A DNA stretch of 46,404 nt from Chloroflexota bacterium (GTDB lineage: Bacteria; Chloroflexota; Dormibacteria; Dormibacterales; Dormibacteraceae): contig VBEF01000055.1 in assembly GCA_005881275.1 (NCBI GenBank), positions 1-46,404 on the forward strand, written 5' to 3'. A program made the position numbers and the translations under genes. The notes below the pieces were generated by a model. It was not told the origin of the DNA and did not search any database. It saw nothing but the letters and a program-made list of their open reading frames with translations. Every line of letters begins with the position of its first letter. Position 1 is the stretch's first letter. Shown in pieces: positions 27,026 through 34,771 of the stretch.

Positions 27026-29005
27026 TCAGGCGCCGCCATCCGAACACAGATTCGTGTCGGCGAGAGGATTTGAACCTCCACGCCCTTTCGGGCACCAGCT
27101 CCTAAGGCTGGCGCGTCTGCCATTCCGCCACGCCGACGCCAGCTCTCCCTCGAACGCGCGGCGGATGTTCTTGTCCTGCCGGAACCCATGCTGCTCCCCC
27201 TGGAAAAGGACGTAGGCGTAGGGCAGGTGGTTTCTCCTGCACGCCTCGACGAAGCTCTCCGCCTGGTCGGGCGGCACGATCATGTCCTCGTCGCCCTGGA
27301 AGAGGATGACGGGGCACCTCATCTGGTCCGCGAAGTGGATCGCGGAGCGTTCTCGATAGACATCCGCGCGCTCGGGATATGGACCGACCAGGGTCTCGCC
27401 GTAGTGCGATTCGAACTTGTGCGTCTCCTTGACGAAAAGCTCGAGGTCGCCGATCCCGTAGTGGCTCGCGCCCGCGTTGTAGAAGTCGCGCCTGGTGAGC
27501 GACAGCAGAGCGGTGAAACCGCCGGCCGAGCCGCCCGTGATCGAGACCCGGCCCGGGTCGGCGAGACCCTGGTCGACCAGATGGCGCGCAGCGTTGATGC
27601 AATCGTCGACGTCGACGACGCCCCAGTTCCCGTTGAGTCGCTGCCTGTAGGCGCGTCCGTAGCCAGTCGAGCCGCCGTAGTTGACGTCGACCAGCGCCAG
27701 GCCGCGGCTGGTCCAGTACTGGTACTCGAAGGGATACGTAGGGCCCGCCGATCCGGTCGGCCCACCGTGGCAATGCACGACCAGGGGCGGCTTCTCTCCC
27801 GCCGGTGGCTCGTGGTCCTGGTTCCGCGGCGGGTAGTAGATGGCGTGCGCGGTCAGGCCGTGCTCGGTTGGAAACTCAATCGGCTTCGGAAGGCTGAAGA
27901 AGCCCGATTCGATGTGCGCCGGGTTCGCCACCTTGACGACCTCTTGCGCGAACGTGTCGAGGTCGAGGACGAGCACGCGCTCGGCGAGGGTCGACGAGCC
28001 CGCGAACATCGCAGCTGTCTTGCCCGACACCTGGACGCTGCCAAGGGTCGAGTAGAACAGCTCGATGTGGTGCAGCTTGCCGGTGTGGAGGTCGATCCTG
28101 CCGAGCTTTGCGCCACCCGGGTCGGAGTAGATGCAGACGATCTCGTCTGGGCCGGAGAACGCATAGAAGCGCTGTCCGAAAACCCACTGCGGCGCGCCGA
28201 ACTCGGCGTCACGGCGGCACACGGGCTCGTCGCCCTCACCGCGCGCGCGATAGAGGTTCCACCAATCGTTGCGGTCGGAGACGAAGTACAGCTCGCCCGA
28301 CGGCGACCATTCCGGCTGCAGCACCGATTCGTTGTGACCGCCGGCAACCTTGCGCGATGAGACGACGTTGCCGTCGCGGTCGAGCTCGCCGACCCAGATC
28401 TCGCTTCCGTCCCACGGCATGTTCGGGTGATTCCACGTCTGCCACGCGATGCGCTTGCCGTCGGGGCTGAGCTTCGGTGACGAGTAGAAGTCGTTGCCGG
28501 ATGCGATGGTGATCGGCTCGCGCTGGCCGTGCGCGTCGAGCGCCACGATGGTGTTGACCGCCTCGGGCGTCCCGGCCGTGTGGTCCTCGCGGACGGCGAT
28601 GACGCGGTCGCGATCGACGTCGATGACCATGTCGGCGTGGCGGATGTCATCCTCCGGAGTGATGGCCCTCGGCGCGCCATCCCGTTCCTGCCGGTAGAGA
28701 CGCTGGTCCTTGAAGTTGGTGAAGAAAACGGTGCCGCCTGTCACCGCGTAGTGCCCGCCGCCGTATTCGTGGACGCGGCTGCGCGCGTTGAAGCCGGTCG
28801 GCGTCACGTCGGCGATCTTGCCGTCCGCTCCACGGCGGCACACGACGATGCGGCCTCCCTCGTACGGCCGAAGCTCGGACCAGTACAGGTCGTCGCCGTC
28901 CCAACGGATCATCTGGTTGCGCATGTGGACGGTGCCCTTGAGAAGAAGGTCCGGCGTGATGGGGGACGCCCACGCCCCGTATCGAGCGGTCTTTTTTTCG
29001 CCCAT
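27026..29005 (-). CDS. S9-family prolyl-oligopeptidase-like peptidase
   Basis: A 659-residue protein. The N-terminal two thirds is a beta-propeller with TolB-like repeats (KLSPDGKRIAWQTWNHPNMPWDG, PEWSPSGELYFVSD), and the C-terminal third is an alpha/beta-hydrolase. The catalytic residues are Ser in TGGSAGGF, Asp in QGDEDMIVPPDQA and His in GEQHGFR. There is no signal peptide, so it is probably a cytoplasmic dipeptidyl or acylaminoacyl peptidase. ATG 29005 overlaps the thiolase stop by one base. The last 36 residues are encoded by the tRNA-Leu gene and the sequence beyond it; the usual family C-terminal tail after EGEL is missing, so the gene appears to have been cut by the tRNA locus. Confidence 0.87.
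   Translation of the reverse strand: MGEKKTARYGAWASPITPDLLLKGTVHMRNQMIRWDGDDLYWSELRPYEGGRIVVCRRGADGKIADVTPTGFNARSRVHEYGGGHYAVTGGTVFFTNFKDQRLYRQERDGAPRAITPEDDIRHADMVIDVDRDRVIAVREDHTAGTPEAVNTIVALDAHGQREPITIASGNDFYSSPKLSPDGKRIAWQTWNHPNMPWDGSEIWVGELDRDGNVVSSRKVAGGHNESVLQPEWSPSGELYFVSDRNDWWNLYRARGEGDEPVCRRDAEFGAPQWVFGQRFYAFSGPDEIVCIYSDPGGAKLGRIDLHTGKLHHIELFYSTLGSVQVSGKTAAMFAGSSTLAERVLVLDLDTFAQEVVKVANPAHIESGFFSLPKPIEFPTEHGLTAHAIYYPPRNQDHEPPAGEKPPLVVHCHGGPTGSAGPTYPFEYQYWTSRGLALVDVNYGGSTGYGRAYRQRLNGNWGVVDVDDCINAARHLVDQGLADPGRVSITGGSAGGFTALLSLTRRDFYNAGASHYGIGDLELFVKETHKFESHYGETLVGPYPERADVYRERSAIHFADQMRCPVILFQGDEDMIVPPDQAESFVEACRRNHLPYAYVLFQGEQHGFRQDKNIRRAFEGELASAWRNGRRASLRSWCPKGRGGSNPLADTNLCSDGGA
27055..27137 (-). 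tRNA. tRNA-Leu (anticodon UAG)
   Basis: A minus-strand cloverleaf. The acceptor GTCGGCG pairs with CGCCGAC, the anticodon stem CCAGC/GCTGG encloses CTTAGGA (anticodon TAG), the class II variable arm is GCCCGAAAGGGC and the T-arm loop is TTCAAAT. CCA is not encoded. It reads CUA/CUN codons. It lies entirely inside the 3' end of the S9 peptidase reading frame, on the same strand. Confidence 0.94.
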
Positions 29006-30162
29006 CACCGCGGACGGCGGACGATCAGCGCGTCGCCCTGTCCGCCACCGCCGCACAGCGCCGCCGCGCCGGTGCTCAGGCCGCGCCGCTTGAGCTCGTT
29101 CGCGAGCGTCAGCACGAGGCGTGCGCCGCTCGCGCCGATCGGGTGTCCCAGCGCGACGGCGCCGCCGTTGACGTTCACCCGGTCCTCGTCGATCGCGAGC
29201 ATCCGCGTCGCGTTCAGCGCCACGGCGGCGAACGCCTCGTTGACCTCGACCAGGTCGAGATCGTCGACTTCGAGCCCGGCTTTCTTGAGGGCATTGCTCA
29301 GCGCGAGGGCCGGCACCGTGTGCAGCCATGCGTAGCGGTCGGCGCTCATGCCGTGCGCGACGATCTCGACCAGCGGCTCCGCGCCCATCTTTTTTGCTCG
29401 TTCCTTCGACATGACGACCACAGCGGCCGCGCCATCTGAGATCTGCGATGCGTTGCCGGCTGTGATCGTGCCTTCCTTCTTGAAAGCGGGCGCAAGCTTG
29501 CTCAGCGTTTCTACAGTCGTGTCGGGCCGAATGCCTTCATCGCGGTCGAGCTTGAGAACGGGTACGACCTCGTCCTTCAGCACACCACCGTTCGACCAGG
29601 CCCTGGCGGCCCTTTGATGGGACCGAGCCGCCCAGGCATCCTGGTCCTCGCGGCTGATCTCCAGCTCGGCGTTCACCTCATCAGAGCTCTCGCCCATATG
29701 CTGCTCCAGGAAGGTCGACCACAACCCGTCGTGGACCATCGAGTCGACGATCTCCGTGTTGCCCATTCGCGCGCCAAATCGCGCCTTCGGAAACAGATAC
29801 GGAGCCTCGGACATCGACTCCATGCCGCCGGCGACCACGACCTCGACCTCGCCGGCGCGGATCAGCTGGTCGGCCAGCGCGATCGCATTCAGGCCGGAGA
29901 GGCAGACCTTGTTGATGGTGATCGCCGGCACTTCCTGCGGGATGCCGGCTTCGATGGCGGCCTGGCGAGAGGTGATCTGGCCCGCGCCCGCCTGCAGGAC
30001 CTGGCCCATGATCACGTAGTCGACGTCCTTGCCCTCGACGCCGGAGCGCTCGAGCGCGGCCCGGATCGCATGCGCTCCGAGGCTCTTGGCGGGGACGTCT
30101 TTGAAAGCGCCGCCGAACTTGCCAAACGGGGTTCGCGCGCCCGCTACTATCACGGAGGCCAT
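29005..30162 (-). CDS. Acetyl-CoA acetyltransferase (thiolase)
   Basis: A 385-residue thiolase. Active-site residues are in place: Cys87 in NKVCLSGLNA (the usual CGSG reads CLSG), His340 in GHPIGASGAR and Cys370 in LCGGGGQG. The enzyme makes or splits acetoacetyl-CoA, or shortens 3-ketoacyl-CoA; which way cannot be told. ATG 30162 is chosen because the family starts here (ASVIVAGARTPFGKF). A -10 box, TACACT (30170-30175), lies exactly 7 nt upstream, so the mRNA may be leaderless. It is divergent from the nicotinamidase, with only 16 bp between start codons, and translationally coupled to the peptidase downstream. Confidence 0.92.
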   Translation of the reverse strand: MASVIVAGARTPFGKFGGAFKDVPAKSLGAHAIRAALERSGVEGKDVDYVIMGQVLQAGAGQITSRQAAIEAGIPQEVPAITINKVCLSGLNAIALADQLIRAGEVEVVVAGGMESMSEAPYLFPKARFGARMGNTEIVDSMVHDGLWSTFLEQHMGESSDEVNAELEISREDQDAWAARSHQRAARAWSNGGVLKDEVVPVLKLDRDEGIRPDTTVETLSKLAPAFKKEGTITAGNASQISDGAAAVVVMSKERAKKMGAEPLVEIVAHGMSADRYAWLHTVPALALSNALKKAGLEVDDLDLVEVNEAFAAVALNATRMLAIDEDRVNVNGGAVALGHPIGASGARLVLTLANELKRRGLSTGAAALCGGGGQGDALIVRRPR

Positions 30163-30178
30163 AACGGCCAGTGTAAGC

Positions 30179-30763
30179 ATGAGAAACGCGCTGCTCGTGG
30201 TTGACGTCCAGGTGGATTTCGTCGAGGGGGGAAGCCTCGGCGTGCAGGGTGGGCTCTCGGTCGCGGCGATGATCGCTCGCCACGTCCGTCACTTCAGGAA
30301 CGAATACCAGTTCATCGTCGCGTCGCGCGACTATCACGAGAGCGCGCCAGACCACATCTCAGACCACCCCGACTTCGTCAACACATGGCCGCCGCACTGC
30401 ATGGTCGGCACGCCGGGCGCCGCGTTCGTCCCCACGATCCAGAACCTGGTGCGCGAGAAGTACATCCACGCCGTCGTGACGAAGGGTCGTACCGCCGCCG
30501 CCTATTCCGCCTTTGACGGTTACGACCCGCGCGGCCACAAGCTGCTCGACGTGTTGAAGGAAAACGGCATCGACCACATCGACGTGTGCGGCATCGCCAC
30601 CGATTACTGCGTGCGCGCGAGCGCGCTGGACGCGCGCACCAACCAGTTCCAGGTGCGCGTCCTGGTGAACCTGTGCGCGGCGGTCAAAGAGGAGACCGGC
30701 CTGCAGGCCCTCGAGGAGATGAAAGCCGCCGGGGTCCAGCTACAGGCCGCGACCGCTCCCTAG
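30179..30763 (+). CDS. pncA: Nicotinamidase (isochorismatase family)
   Basis: A 194-residue cysteine hydrolase. The triad Asp9 (VVDVQVDF), Lys102 (VTKGR) and Cys144 (TDYCVRAS) is present, with metal ligands Asp51 and His53 (RDYHES). It turns nicotinamide into nicotinate for NAD recycling. ATG 30179 gives the natural N-terminus. A possible -10 (TACTAT, 30145-30150) lies inside the divergent thiolase gene. Its stop overlaps the convergent dodecin gene by 4 bp. Confidence 0.92.
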   Translation: MRNALLVVDVQVDFVEGGSLGVQGGLSVAAMIARHVRHFRNEYQFIVASRDYHESAPDHISDHPDFVNTWPPHCMVGTPGAAFVPTIQNLVREKYIHAVVTKGRTAAAYSAFDGYDPRGHKLLDVLKENGIDHIDVCGIATDYCVRASALDARTNQFQVRVLVNLCAAVKEETGLQALEEMKAAGVQLQAATAP

Positions 30764-31008
30764 CGCTTCTTCGGAGCGGCCCTCCGGGTCGGGCTTGCTT
30801 CCGGGACGTACTTGAACGAAACGTTCAGCTTCACCCGATAGCTCGTGACCTTGCCGTTCTCGATGGTCAGGTCCTGCTCCACCACCTCGGCCACACGGAG
30901 GTCGCGCAGCGTCTTGGCCGCGGTCTGCACGGCGGTCCGGGCCGCCGACTCCCAGGATTGGCTGCTGGTCCCTATGAGCTCTGTGACGCGATAAACGCTG
31001 TCGGGCAC
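30760..31008 (-). CDS. Dodecin
   Basis: An 82-residue dodecin: VYRVTELIGTSSQSWESAARTAVQTAAKTLRDLRVAEVVEQDL ... YRVKLNVSFKY. Dodecins form 12-subunit shells that store flavin or CoA ligands. The start is GTG 31008, supported by a near-perfect AAGGAGG site 7 nt upstream. The tail is unusually basic (RRAAPKKR). It converges with pncA, with a 4-bp overlap. Confidence 0.92.
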   Translation of the reverse strand: MPDSVYRVTELIGTSSQSWESAARTAVQTAAKTLRDLRVAEVVEQDLTIENGKVTSYRVKLNVSFKYVPEASPTRRAAPKKR

Positions 31009-31042
31009 CTCGACCTCCTTGATGAACTGACGGCGACATGAA

Positions 31043-31525
31043 CTATTGTCGCGCCGCCAGCACCTTCGCGAGTCGCACCAGCTCGCCCTCTCTACCCATG
31101 ACCGCCAGCTTCGTCCAGTGGTCGTCGTGCATCGATTCGAAGGTCAGGACCATTCGCACGGCGTCGCCTACTTGTTCGAGGTGGATCACGGTTTCGACCT
31201 CGTAGGTCTCGACGTCGGGGATGAAGTCGACCTTCTCCATGTAGGTGAGGCGCCGCGGAGGATCGACCTCCGTGAACCTGATGCTGTGCTCGTTCGAAAC
31301 CGGCATGCCGGCCTTCCGCATGTAGTCGATCATCTCGGGCGCAACCGCGCTCATCGTGTAGGCGAGGCCGTGGCCGGGACGGAGATCCAGCTCGCGCACG
31401 ACGACGCTGAATCCCTCCGGGCCCCACCACGATTCGATTCCCTCTTTCGTCGTCCAGAGCTCCCAGACCTCGTCGATCGAAGCCTGGAACGTGCGCTCGA
31501 GGGTGAGCTTGGGCCGGACCTTCAC
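31043..31525 (-). CDS. SRPBCC (AHSA1-like) domain protein
   Basis: A 160-residue helix-grip protein. AHSA1/activator of Hsp90 ATPase-like features are LERTFQASIDEVWELWTTKEGIESWWGP near the start and DDHWTKLAVMGREGELVRLAKVL at the end. The family binds hydrophobic ligands; a role in stress or xenobiotic response is common when it is paired with ArsR. GTG 31525 overlaps the VOC gene stop as GTGA. It is the last gene of an ArsR-VOC-SRPBCC operon. Confidence 0.88.
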   Translation of the reverse strand: MKVRPKLTLERTFQASIDEVWELWTTKEGIESWWGPEGFSVVVRELDLRPGHGLAYTMSAVAPEMIDYMRKAGMPVSNEHSIRFTEVDPPRRLTYMEKVDFIPDVETYEVETVIHLEQVGDAVRMVLTFESMHDDHWTKLAVMGREGELVRLAKVLAARQ

Positions 31526-32004
31526 GCGACGGCGCTGCCCCGGTACGCCTTCTCCAGCTCCGCGATGTCCAGCTTCTTCATCTTGAGCATCGCCTGCATG
31601 GCCGCTTCGGAGTTGCCGGACTTCGAGTCGCTGAGCATCTGGCCCAGCACCTCGGGCACGATCTGCCACGAAACACCGAACCGATCCTTCAGCCATCCGC
31701 ACGGCCCTTCCTCGCCGCCGCCCTCGGTCAGCTTGGTCCAGTACCTGTCGACCTCCTGCTGCGTCTTGCACAGCACCATCAGTGAGAAGCCTTCGGAAAA
31801 GTTGAAGGTCGGGCCGCCGTCGAACGCGACGTACTCACGGCCGTCCAGCTCGAACGTGGCGTTGAGCACCTTGCCCTTGGGGATCGGCCCTCCGTCGCTC
31901 TCCACGCGCTGCATGCTCACGATCTTCGAGTTTGGAAAGACGGAGACGTAGAGCTTCACCGCTTCCTCGGCACGATCGACGAACGTCAAACACGGTCTGA
32001 TCAT
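31522..32004 (-). CDS. VOC-family (PhnB-like) protein
   Basis: A 160-residue protein of the PhnB/3-demethylubiquinone methyltransferase-like VOC group (LTFVDRAEEAVKLYVSVFPNSKI ... FELDGREYVAFDGGP ... CGWLKDRFGVSWQIVPEVL). The conserved CGWL...G.SWQ block is the family hallmark; the precise reaction is unknown. Start and stop overlap the neighbouring genes by 4 bp on each side, giving a tightly coupled three-gene operon headed by an ArsR regulator. Confidence 0.9.
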   Translation of the reverse strand: MIRPCLTFVDRAEEAVKLYVSVFPNSKIVSMQRVESDGGPIPKGKVLNATFELDGREYVAFDGGPTFNFSEGFSLMVLCKTQQEVDRYWTKLTEGGGEEGPCGWLKDRFGVSWQIVPEVLGQMLSDSKSGNSEAAMQAMLKMKKLDIAELEKAYRGSAVA

Positions 32005-32330
32005 TTGCGCTTCTCCTTGTTGTTCTTACGCCGCCGGTCGAGCTCGGCGGCAAACCTGTCGAGTCGCCCCTCCCAGATGGTCCGGTACGCGGTCACGAAC
32101 TGCGAGAGCTCGCGAAACGGCTCCGGGCGGAGCGAGTACAGCCGTCTCCGGCCCTCGGGCCGCACGATCACGAAGTCGGCGCCTTCCAGGATCGCCAGCT
32201 GCCGCGAGACACCCGGCTGGCCGATGTCAACCATCTCTACCAGCTCGTTGACCGAGCGTTCTCCCTCGCGGAGGGCGTCGATCAGACGGCGCCGGGTCGG
32301 GTCGGCCAGGATCTGGAACACGTCGGGCAT
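32001..32330 (-). CDS. ArsR-family transcriptional regulator 1
   Basis: A 109-residue winged-helix repressor (DVFQILADPTRRRLIDALREGERSVNELVEMVDIGQPGVSRQLAILEGADFVIVRPEGRRRLYSL). It lacks the Cys pairs of metal sensors, so it is probably of the SRPBCC-associated type. A near-consensus promoter ends 7 nt before the ATG, so the mRNA is probably leaderless, and an inverted repeat straddles that promoter. It likely represses its own operon with the VOC and SRPBCC genes. Confidence 0.92.
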   Translation of the reverse strand: MPDVFQILADPTRRRLIDALREGERSVNELVEMVDIGQPGVSRQLAILEGADFVIVRPEGRRRLYSLRPEPFRELSQFVTAYRTIWEGRLDRFAAELDRRRKNNKEKRK

Positions 32331-32331
32331 G

Positions 32332-32377
32332 ACGACATATTACTAGAGCGAGATATAACGTGTCAACAATATGTCGT
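32332..32377 (-). promoter_or_regulatory. Promoter and operator of the ArsR1 operon
   Basis: On the minus strand, TTGACA (32366-32361), an 18-nt spacer and TAATAT (32342-32337) end 7 nt before the ATG, predicting a leaderless start. A perfect 10-bp inverted repeat, ACGACATATT / AATATGTCGT (32332-32341 and 32368-32377), covers the -10 and flanks the -35, a natural place for ArsR1 to bind. Confidence 0.75.
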
Positions 32378-33237
32378 TATGAGGCGACGCGCTGCAGGCG
32401 CCGAAGCTCGGGCAGGGCCTCGGCGATCTTCTCCGCCAGCCCTACGGGGTCGTCACCACGCAAGTAGACGACCTGCTCCGTGACGCCGAGCTCCAACAAC
32501 TTTCCAGACAGGTCGACTAGCTCGTTTCGGTCCTTGCCATCCCAACCGAACTGGAGCGAGCGGCGGACCTCGGCGGGGTTGCGGCCCACCGCAGCGCAGG
32601 CATCGTCGAATTTCTTGATGACCTCCGCCACGAACTCGGGATCGCCACCCGAGATGTTCCAAACATCCGCGTGGCGAGCGGTCAACCGGAGCGTGGTCTC
32701 GCCCTGGGCGCCGATCCAGATCGGCGGGTGGGGCTTCTGGATGGGCTTGGGATTCGCGATCGCGTCCGTGAAGCGGTAGTAACGACCCTCGAAGTTCGTG
32801 CGCTCCTGTGTGAAGAGCGACTTGATGATCTGCAGCGATTCGCTGAGCCGCCCGACGCGGTGGTCGAGGCCCTCGATCCCGTACATCTGGTGCTCGATCT
32901 CGGCCCAGGCGGCGCCGATGCCGAACTCGAGCCGGCCACCCGACAGGTGGTCGACCGTGACGGCGAGCTTGGCGAGCACGACGGGGTGACGGTACGTGTT
33001 GCCCGTGACCAGGCATCCGATGCGCACGCGTTTGGTCGCCTCGGCCATCGCGGCCTGGAGGGCCCAGCCCTCGTAGATCGGCCGGTCGGGACCGCCGGGA
33101 CCGATGGACGCCAGGTGGTCGAAGTCCCAAACGTGGTCGAATCCGCTCTCTTCGGCGAGGCGCCAGACAGCGCGCAGGTCCTCGATGGAGATGGCCTGAC
33201 CCGATGCCTTCAGCCCGAAACGAAGCGGATGCGCCAT
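32377..33237 (-). CDS. LLM-class F420-dependent oxidoreductase
   Basis: A 286-residue TIM-barrel protein of the luciferase-like family, F420 group ([38 protein letters not shown] ... [39 protein letters not shown]). The barrel and the conserved DHLS.GR block are intact; the substrate is unknown. ATG 33237 overlaps the stop of the PPOX gene by one base, so the two F420-type enzymes are co-translated. Its end abuts the ArsR1 promoter. Confidence 0.9.
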   Translation of the reverse strand: MAHPLRFGLKASGQAISIEDLRAVWRLAEESGFDHVWDFDHLASIGPGGPDRPIYEGWALQAAMAEATKRVRIGCLVTGNTYRHPVVLAKLAVTVDHLSGGRLEFGIGAAWAEIEHQMYGIEGLDHRVGRLSESLQIIKSLFTQERTNFEGRYYRFTDAIANPKPIQKPHPPIWIGAQGETTLRLTARHADVWNISGGDPEFVAEVIKKFDDACAAVGRNPAEVRRSLQFGWDGKDRNELVDLSGKLLELGVTEQVVYLRGDDPVGLAEKIAEALPELRRLQRVAS

Positions 33238-33623
33238 CAGTGGAACCGCAGCTTCCGCACCCGGATCGGATATCTGTAATTCGCGGCGAAGTCCTCGACC
33301 GACATGCCGAGGTTGAGGATCTGGCTTCGATACTTGCGCAGGTAAGCGCGGTCCCTGCTGGCCGGCGGTTGCGACTTGGGGATGGTTGCGTTGCCCGAAA
33401 CCCGAACGACGTCCTCCCCCGCCTCGTCGGTATTCAGGTGGAGCTCGACGTTCGGGTTTTCCCGTACGTGCCTCACCTTGATCCCAGGCTGCGCATAGAT
33501 AAGGAAGGAGGTGCCGTCCCATACGTACCAGACGGGCACGGCTTGCGGTTGGAGATCGCGCCCCGCCGTCACCAGCCAGATCGCGTTCTCTCGCTTGAGC
33601 CGAGTCTGGGTGTGCCTGTCCAC
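33237..33623 (-). CDS. PPOX-class F420-dependent protein (pyridoxamine oxidase fold)
   Basis: A 128-residue split-barrel protein ([56 protein letters not shown]). It resembles the F420-dependent actinobacterial Rv3369-like group rather than true PdxH. It binds a flavin or F420 cofactor; the substrate is unknown. The start is GTG 33623. It is divergent from msrB and co-operonic with the LLM gene downstream. Confidence 0.85.
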   Translation of the reverse strand: MDRHTQTRLKRENAIWLVTAGRDLQPQAVPVWYVWDGTSFLIYAQPGIKVRHVRENPNVELHLNTDEAGEDVVRVSGNATIPKSQPPASRDRAYLRKYRSQILNLGMSVEDFAANYRYPIRVRKLRFH

Positions 33624-33671
33624 CTCTACCTATTAGTTTGCCGCTTCCCCAAACGTGGCAGATTAGAGGCG

Positions 33672-34070
33672 ATGAAGAAGAGCGAAGTCCAGAAGAGCGC
33701 AGACGAGTGGAAGCGAGACCTGACCCCGACCCAGTACCACGTGCTGCGTGAGAAGGGCACCGAGCGGCCCTTCACCGGCGAGTACTGGGACACCAAGACG
33801 CCTGGCTCCTACCTGTGCGCGGGCTGCGGCGCGAAGCTGTTCGAGTCCGAGACCAAGTTCGACGCCCACTGCGGGTGGCCGAGCTTTTATGCCCCGGCCG
33901 AGGGCGCGCCCATCGAGGAGACGACGGATGACTCGCACTTTATGATCCGGACCGAGGTCACGTGCGCGAACTGCGGTGGGCACCTGGGCCACGTCTTCGA
34001 CGACGGACCCCAGCCGACCGGGCTGCGCTACTGCATCAATTCCGCCTCGATCAAGCTAGACCCGAAGTAG
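33672..34070 (+). CDS. msrB: Peptide-methionine (R)-S-oxide reductase MsrB
   Basis: A 132-residue enzyme that repairs oxidised methionine in proteins. It has two zinc CxxC pairs (Cys49/52 and Cys98/101) and the catalytic Cys121 in GLRYCINS, with CGWPSFY at residues 67-73. It has no signal peptide, so it is cytoplasmic. ATG 33672 is chosen as the natural domain start; the upstream extension is an artefact over the divergent PPOX gene. Its 3' end overlaps the convergent DUF559 frame by 20 bp. Confidence 0.95.
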   Translation: MKKSEVQKSADEWKRDLTPTQYHVLREKGTERPFTGEYWDTKTPGSYLCAGCGAKLFESETKFDAHCGWPSFYAPAEGAPIEETTDDSHFMIRTEVTCANCGGHLGHVFDDGPQPTGLRYCINSASIKLDPK

Positions 34071-34545
34071 CGTCGTCGAGTAACTCCTCCCCACGAAGTG
34101 GGGAGGTGGCGGCGCAGCCGCCGGAGGGGCCGGTAGGTTGGCCCTGCGACAAGTCCTCCCCACTTTTATGGGGAGGTGGCCGGCGCAGCCGGCCGGGGGG
34201 GCCGCTAGGTAGGTTGGCCCGGATCCTGTCCATCACCTGGCTGAGGTCGTGGCCTATATCCGAGACGGGGATTGTCAGTACTCGATAGCCCTCGGCTTCA
34301 AGCCATGCTTTCCGGCGAGCGTCGTATGCCCACCTCGTTTCGCGGTCGTGAACAGGCCCGTCGACTTCGATTACGAGCCAGGCGGCAGGGCAGTAGAAGT
34401 CAACGAAGTACGGACCAATTGGTTTCTGGCGCCGGAACCTCCATCCATCAAGTTTTCCGCCCCGCAGTCGGGTCCAGATGAGCGCTTCGGTTCCGCTCAT
34501 CGTCGTCCTGAGGCGTCGCGAGATCCGCGTTCGGCGTGCCGGCAT
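34051..34545 (-). CDS. DUF559 nuclease-like protein with repeat-encoded tail
   Basis: A 164-residue protein. Residues 6-105 are a DUF559 domain of the PD-(D/E)XK/Vsr-like fold ([20 protein letters not shown], then [16 protein letters not shown] and WLVIEVDG), with Asp49, Glu60 and Asp62 as probable catalytic acids. From about residue 111 the frame runs through two palindromic repeats, giving a Pro/Gly/Arg tail ([18 protein letters not shown] ...) with no relation to the domain. I chose ATG 34545; GTG 34575 is possible. Repeats in opposite orientation lie on both sides, which suggests a mobile cassette. Biochemical function is unproven for the family. Confidence 0.8.
   Translation of the reverse strand: MPARRTRISRRLRTTMSGTEALIWTRLRGGKLDGWRFRRQKPIGPYFVDFYCPAAWLVIEVDGPVHDRETRWAYDARRKAWLEAEGYRVLTIPVSDIGHDLSQVMDRIRANLPSGPPGRLRRPPPHKSGEDLSQGQPTGPSGGCAATSPLRGEELLDDATSGLA
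34084..34144. repeat. Palindromic repeat, left copy L1
   Basis: CTCCTCCCCAC-GAA-GTGGGGAGG hairpin, then a GGCGGC/GCCGCC hairpin, then GGAGGGGCCG and GTAGGTTGGCCC. It faces outward from the DUF559 gene and forms the 3' end of its reading frame and the end of msrB's downstream region. Confidence 0.88.
34154..34220. repeat. Palindromic repeat, left copy L2
   Basis: Same unit as L1 and in the same orientation, with loop TTTTA in the first hairpin and a CCGGC/GCCGG second hairpin, again followed by GTAGGTTGGCCC. It encodes about residues 110-131 of the DUF559 protein. Confidence 0.88.
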
Positions 34546-34603
34546 CTCGTCACGATGCCCGGACGGGCGGCACACGCCAACTCAGGCTGTTAATTGGCTA
34601 ACA

Positions 34604-34660
34604 GTTGGTCGGCCCCTCCGTCCGGCTTCGCCGGCCACCTCCCCACTTCGTGGGGAGGAG
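34604..34660. repeat. Palindromic repeat, right copy R1
   Basis: CGGCCCCTCCG, a CCGGC/GCCGG hairpin, then CACCTCCCCAC-TTC-GTGGGGAGGAG. It is the reverse complement of the left copies, so the two sides of the DUF559 gene carry inverted ends. Confidence 0.88.
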
Positions 34661-34665
34661 TGAAG

Positions 34666-34696
34666 TTAGTCGGCGCCCCACGTCGTGGGGAGGAGT
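34666..34696. repeat. Palindromic repeat, right partial copy R2
   Basis: A shortened unit with only the CGGCGCCCCAC-GTC-GTGGGGAGGAG hairpin; the inner hairpin is missing. It lies between R1 and R3 in the same orientation. Confidence 0.75.
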
Positions 34697-34699
34697 TGC

Positions 34700-34757
34700 T
34701 GCCAGCTCGGCCCTCCGTCCGGCTGCGCCGGACACCTCCCCACTTCGTGGGGAGGAG
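34700..34757. repeat. Palindromic repeat, right copy R3
   Basis: A full unit: CGGCCCTCCG, a TCCGGC/GCCGGA hairpin, then CACCTCCCCAC-TTC-GTGGGGAGGAG. It lies just beyond the LUD gene stop at 34772. Confidence 0.88.
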
Positions 34758-34771
34758 TTTTCCTGGACTGG

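Noticed and set aside
34084-34757. CRISPR array
   Set aside because: The repeats are palindromic, in inverted orientation around a gene, with no regular unique spacers and no cas genes.
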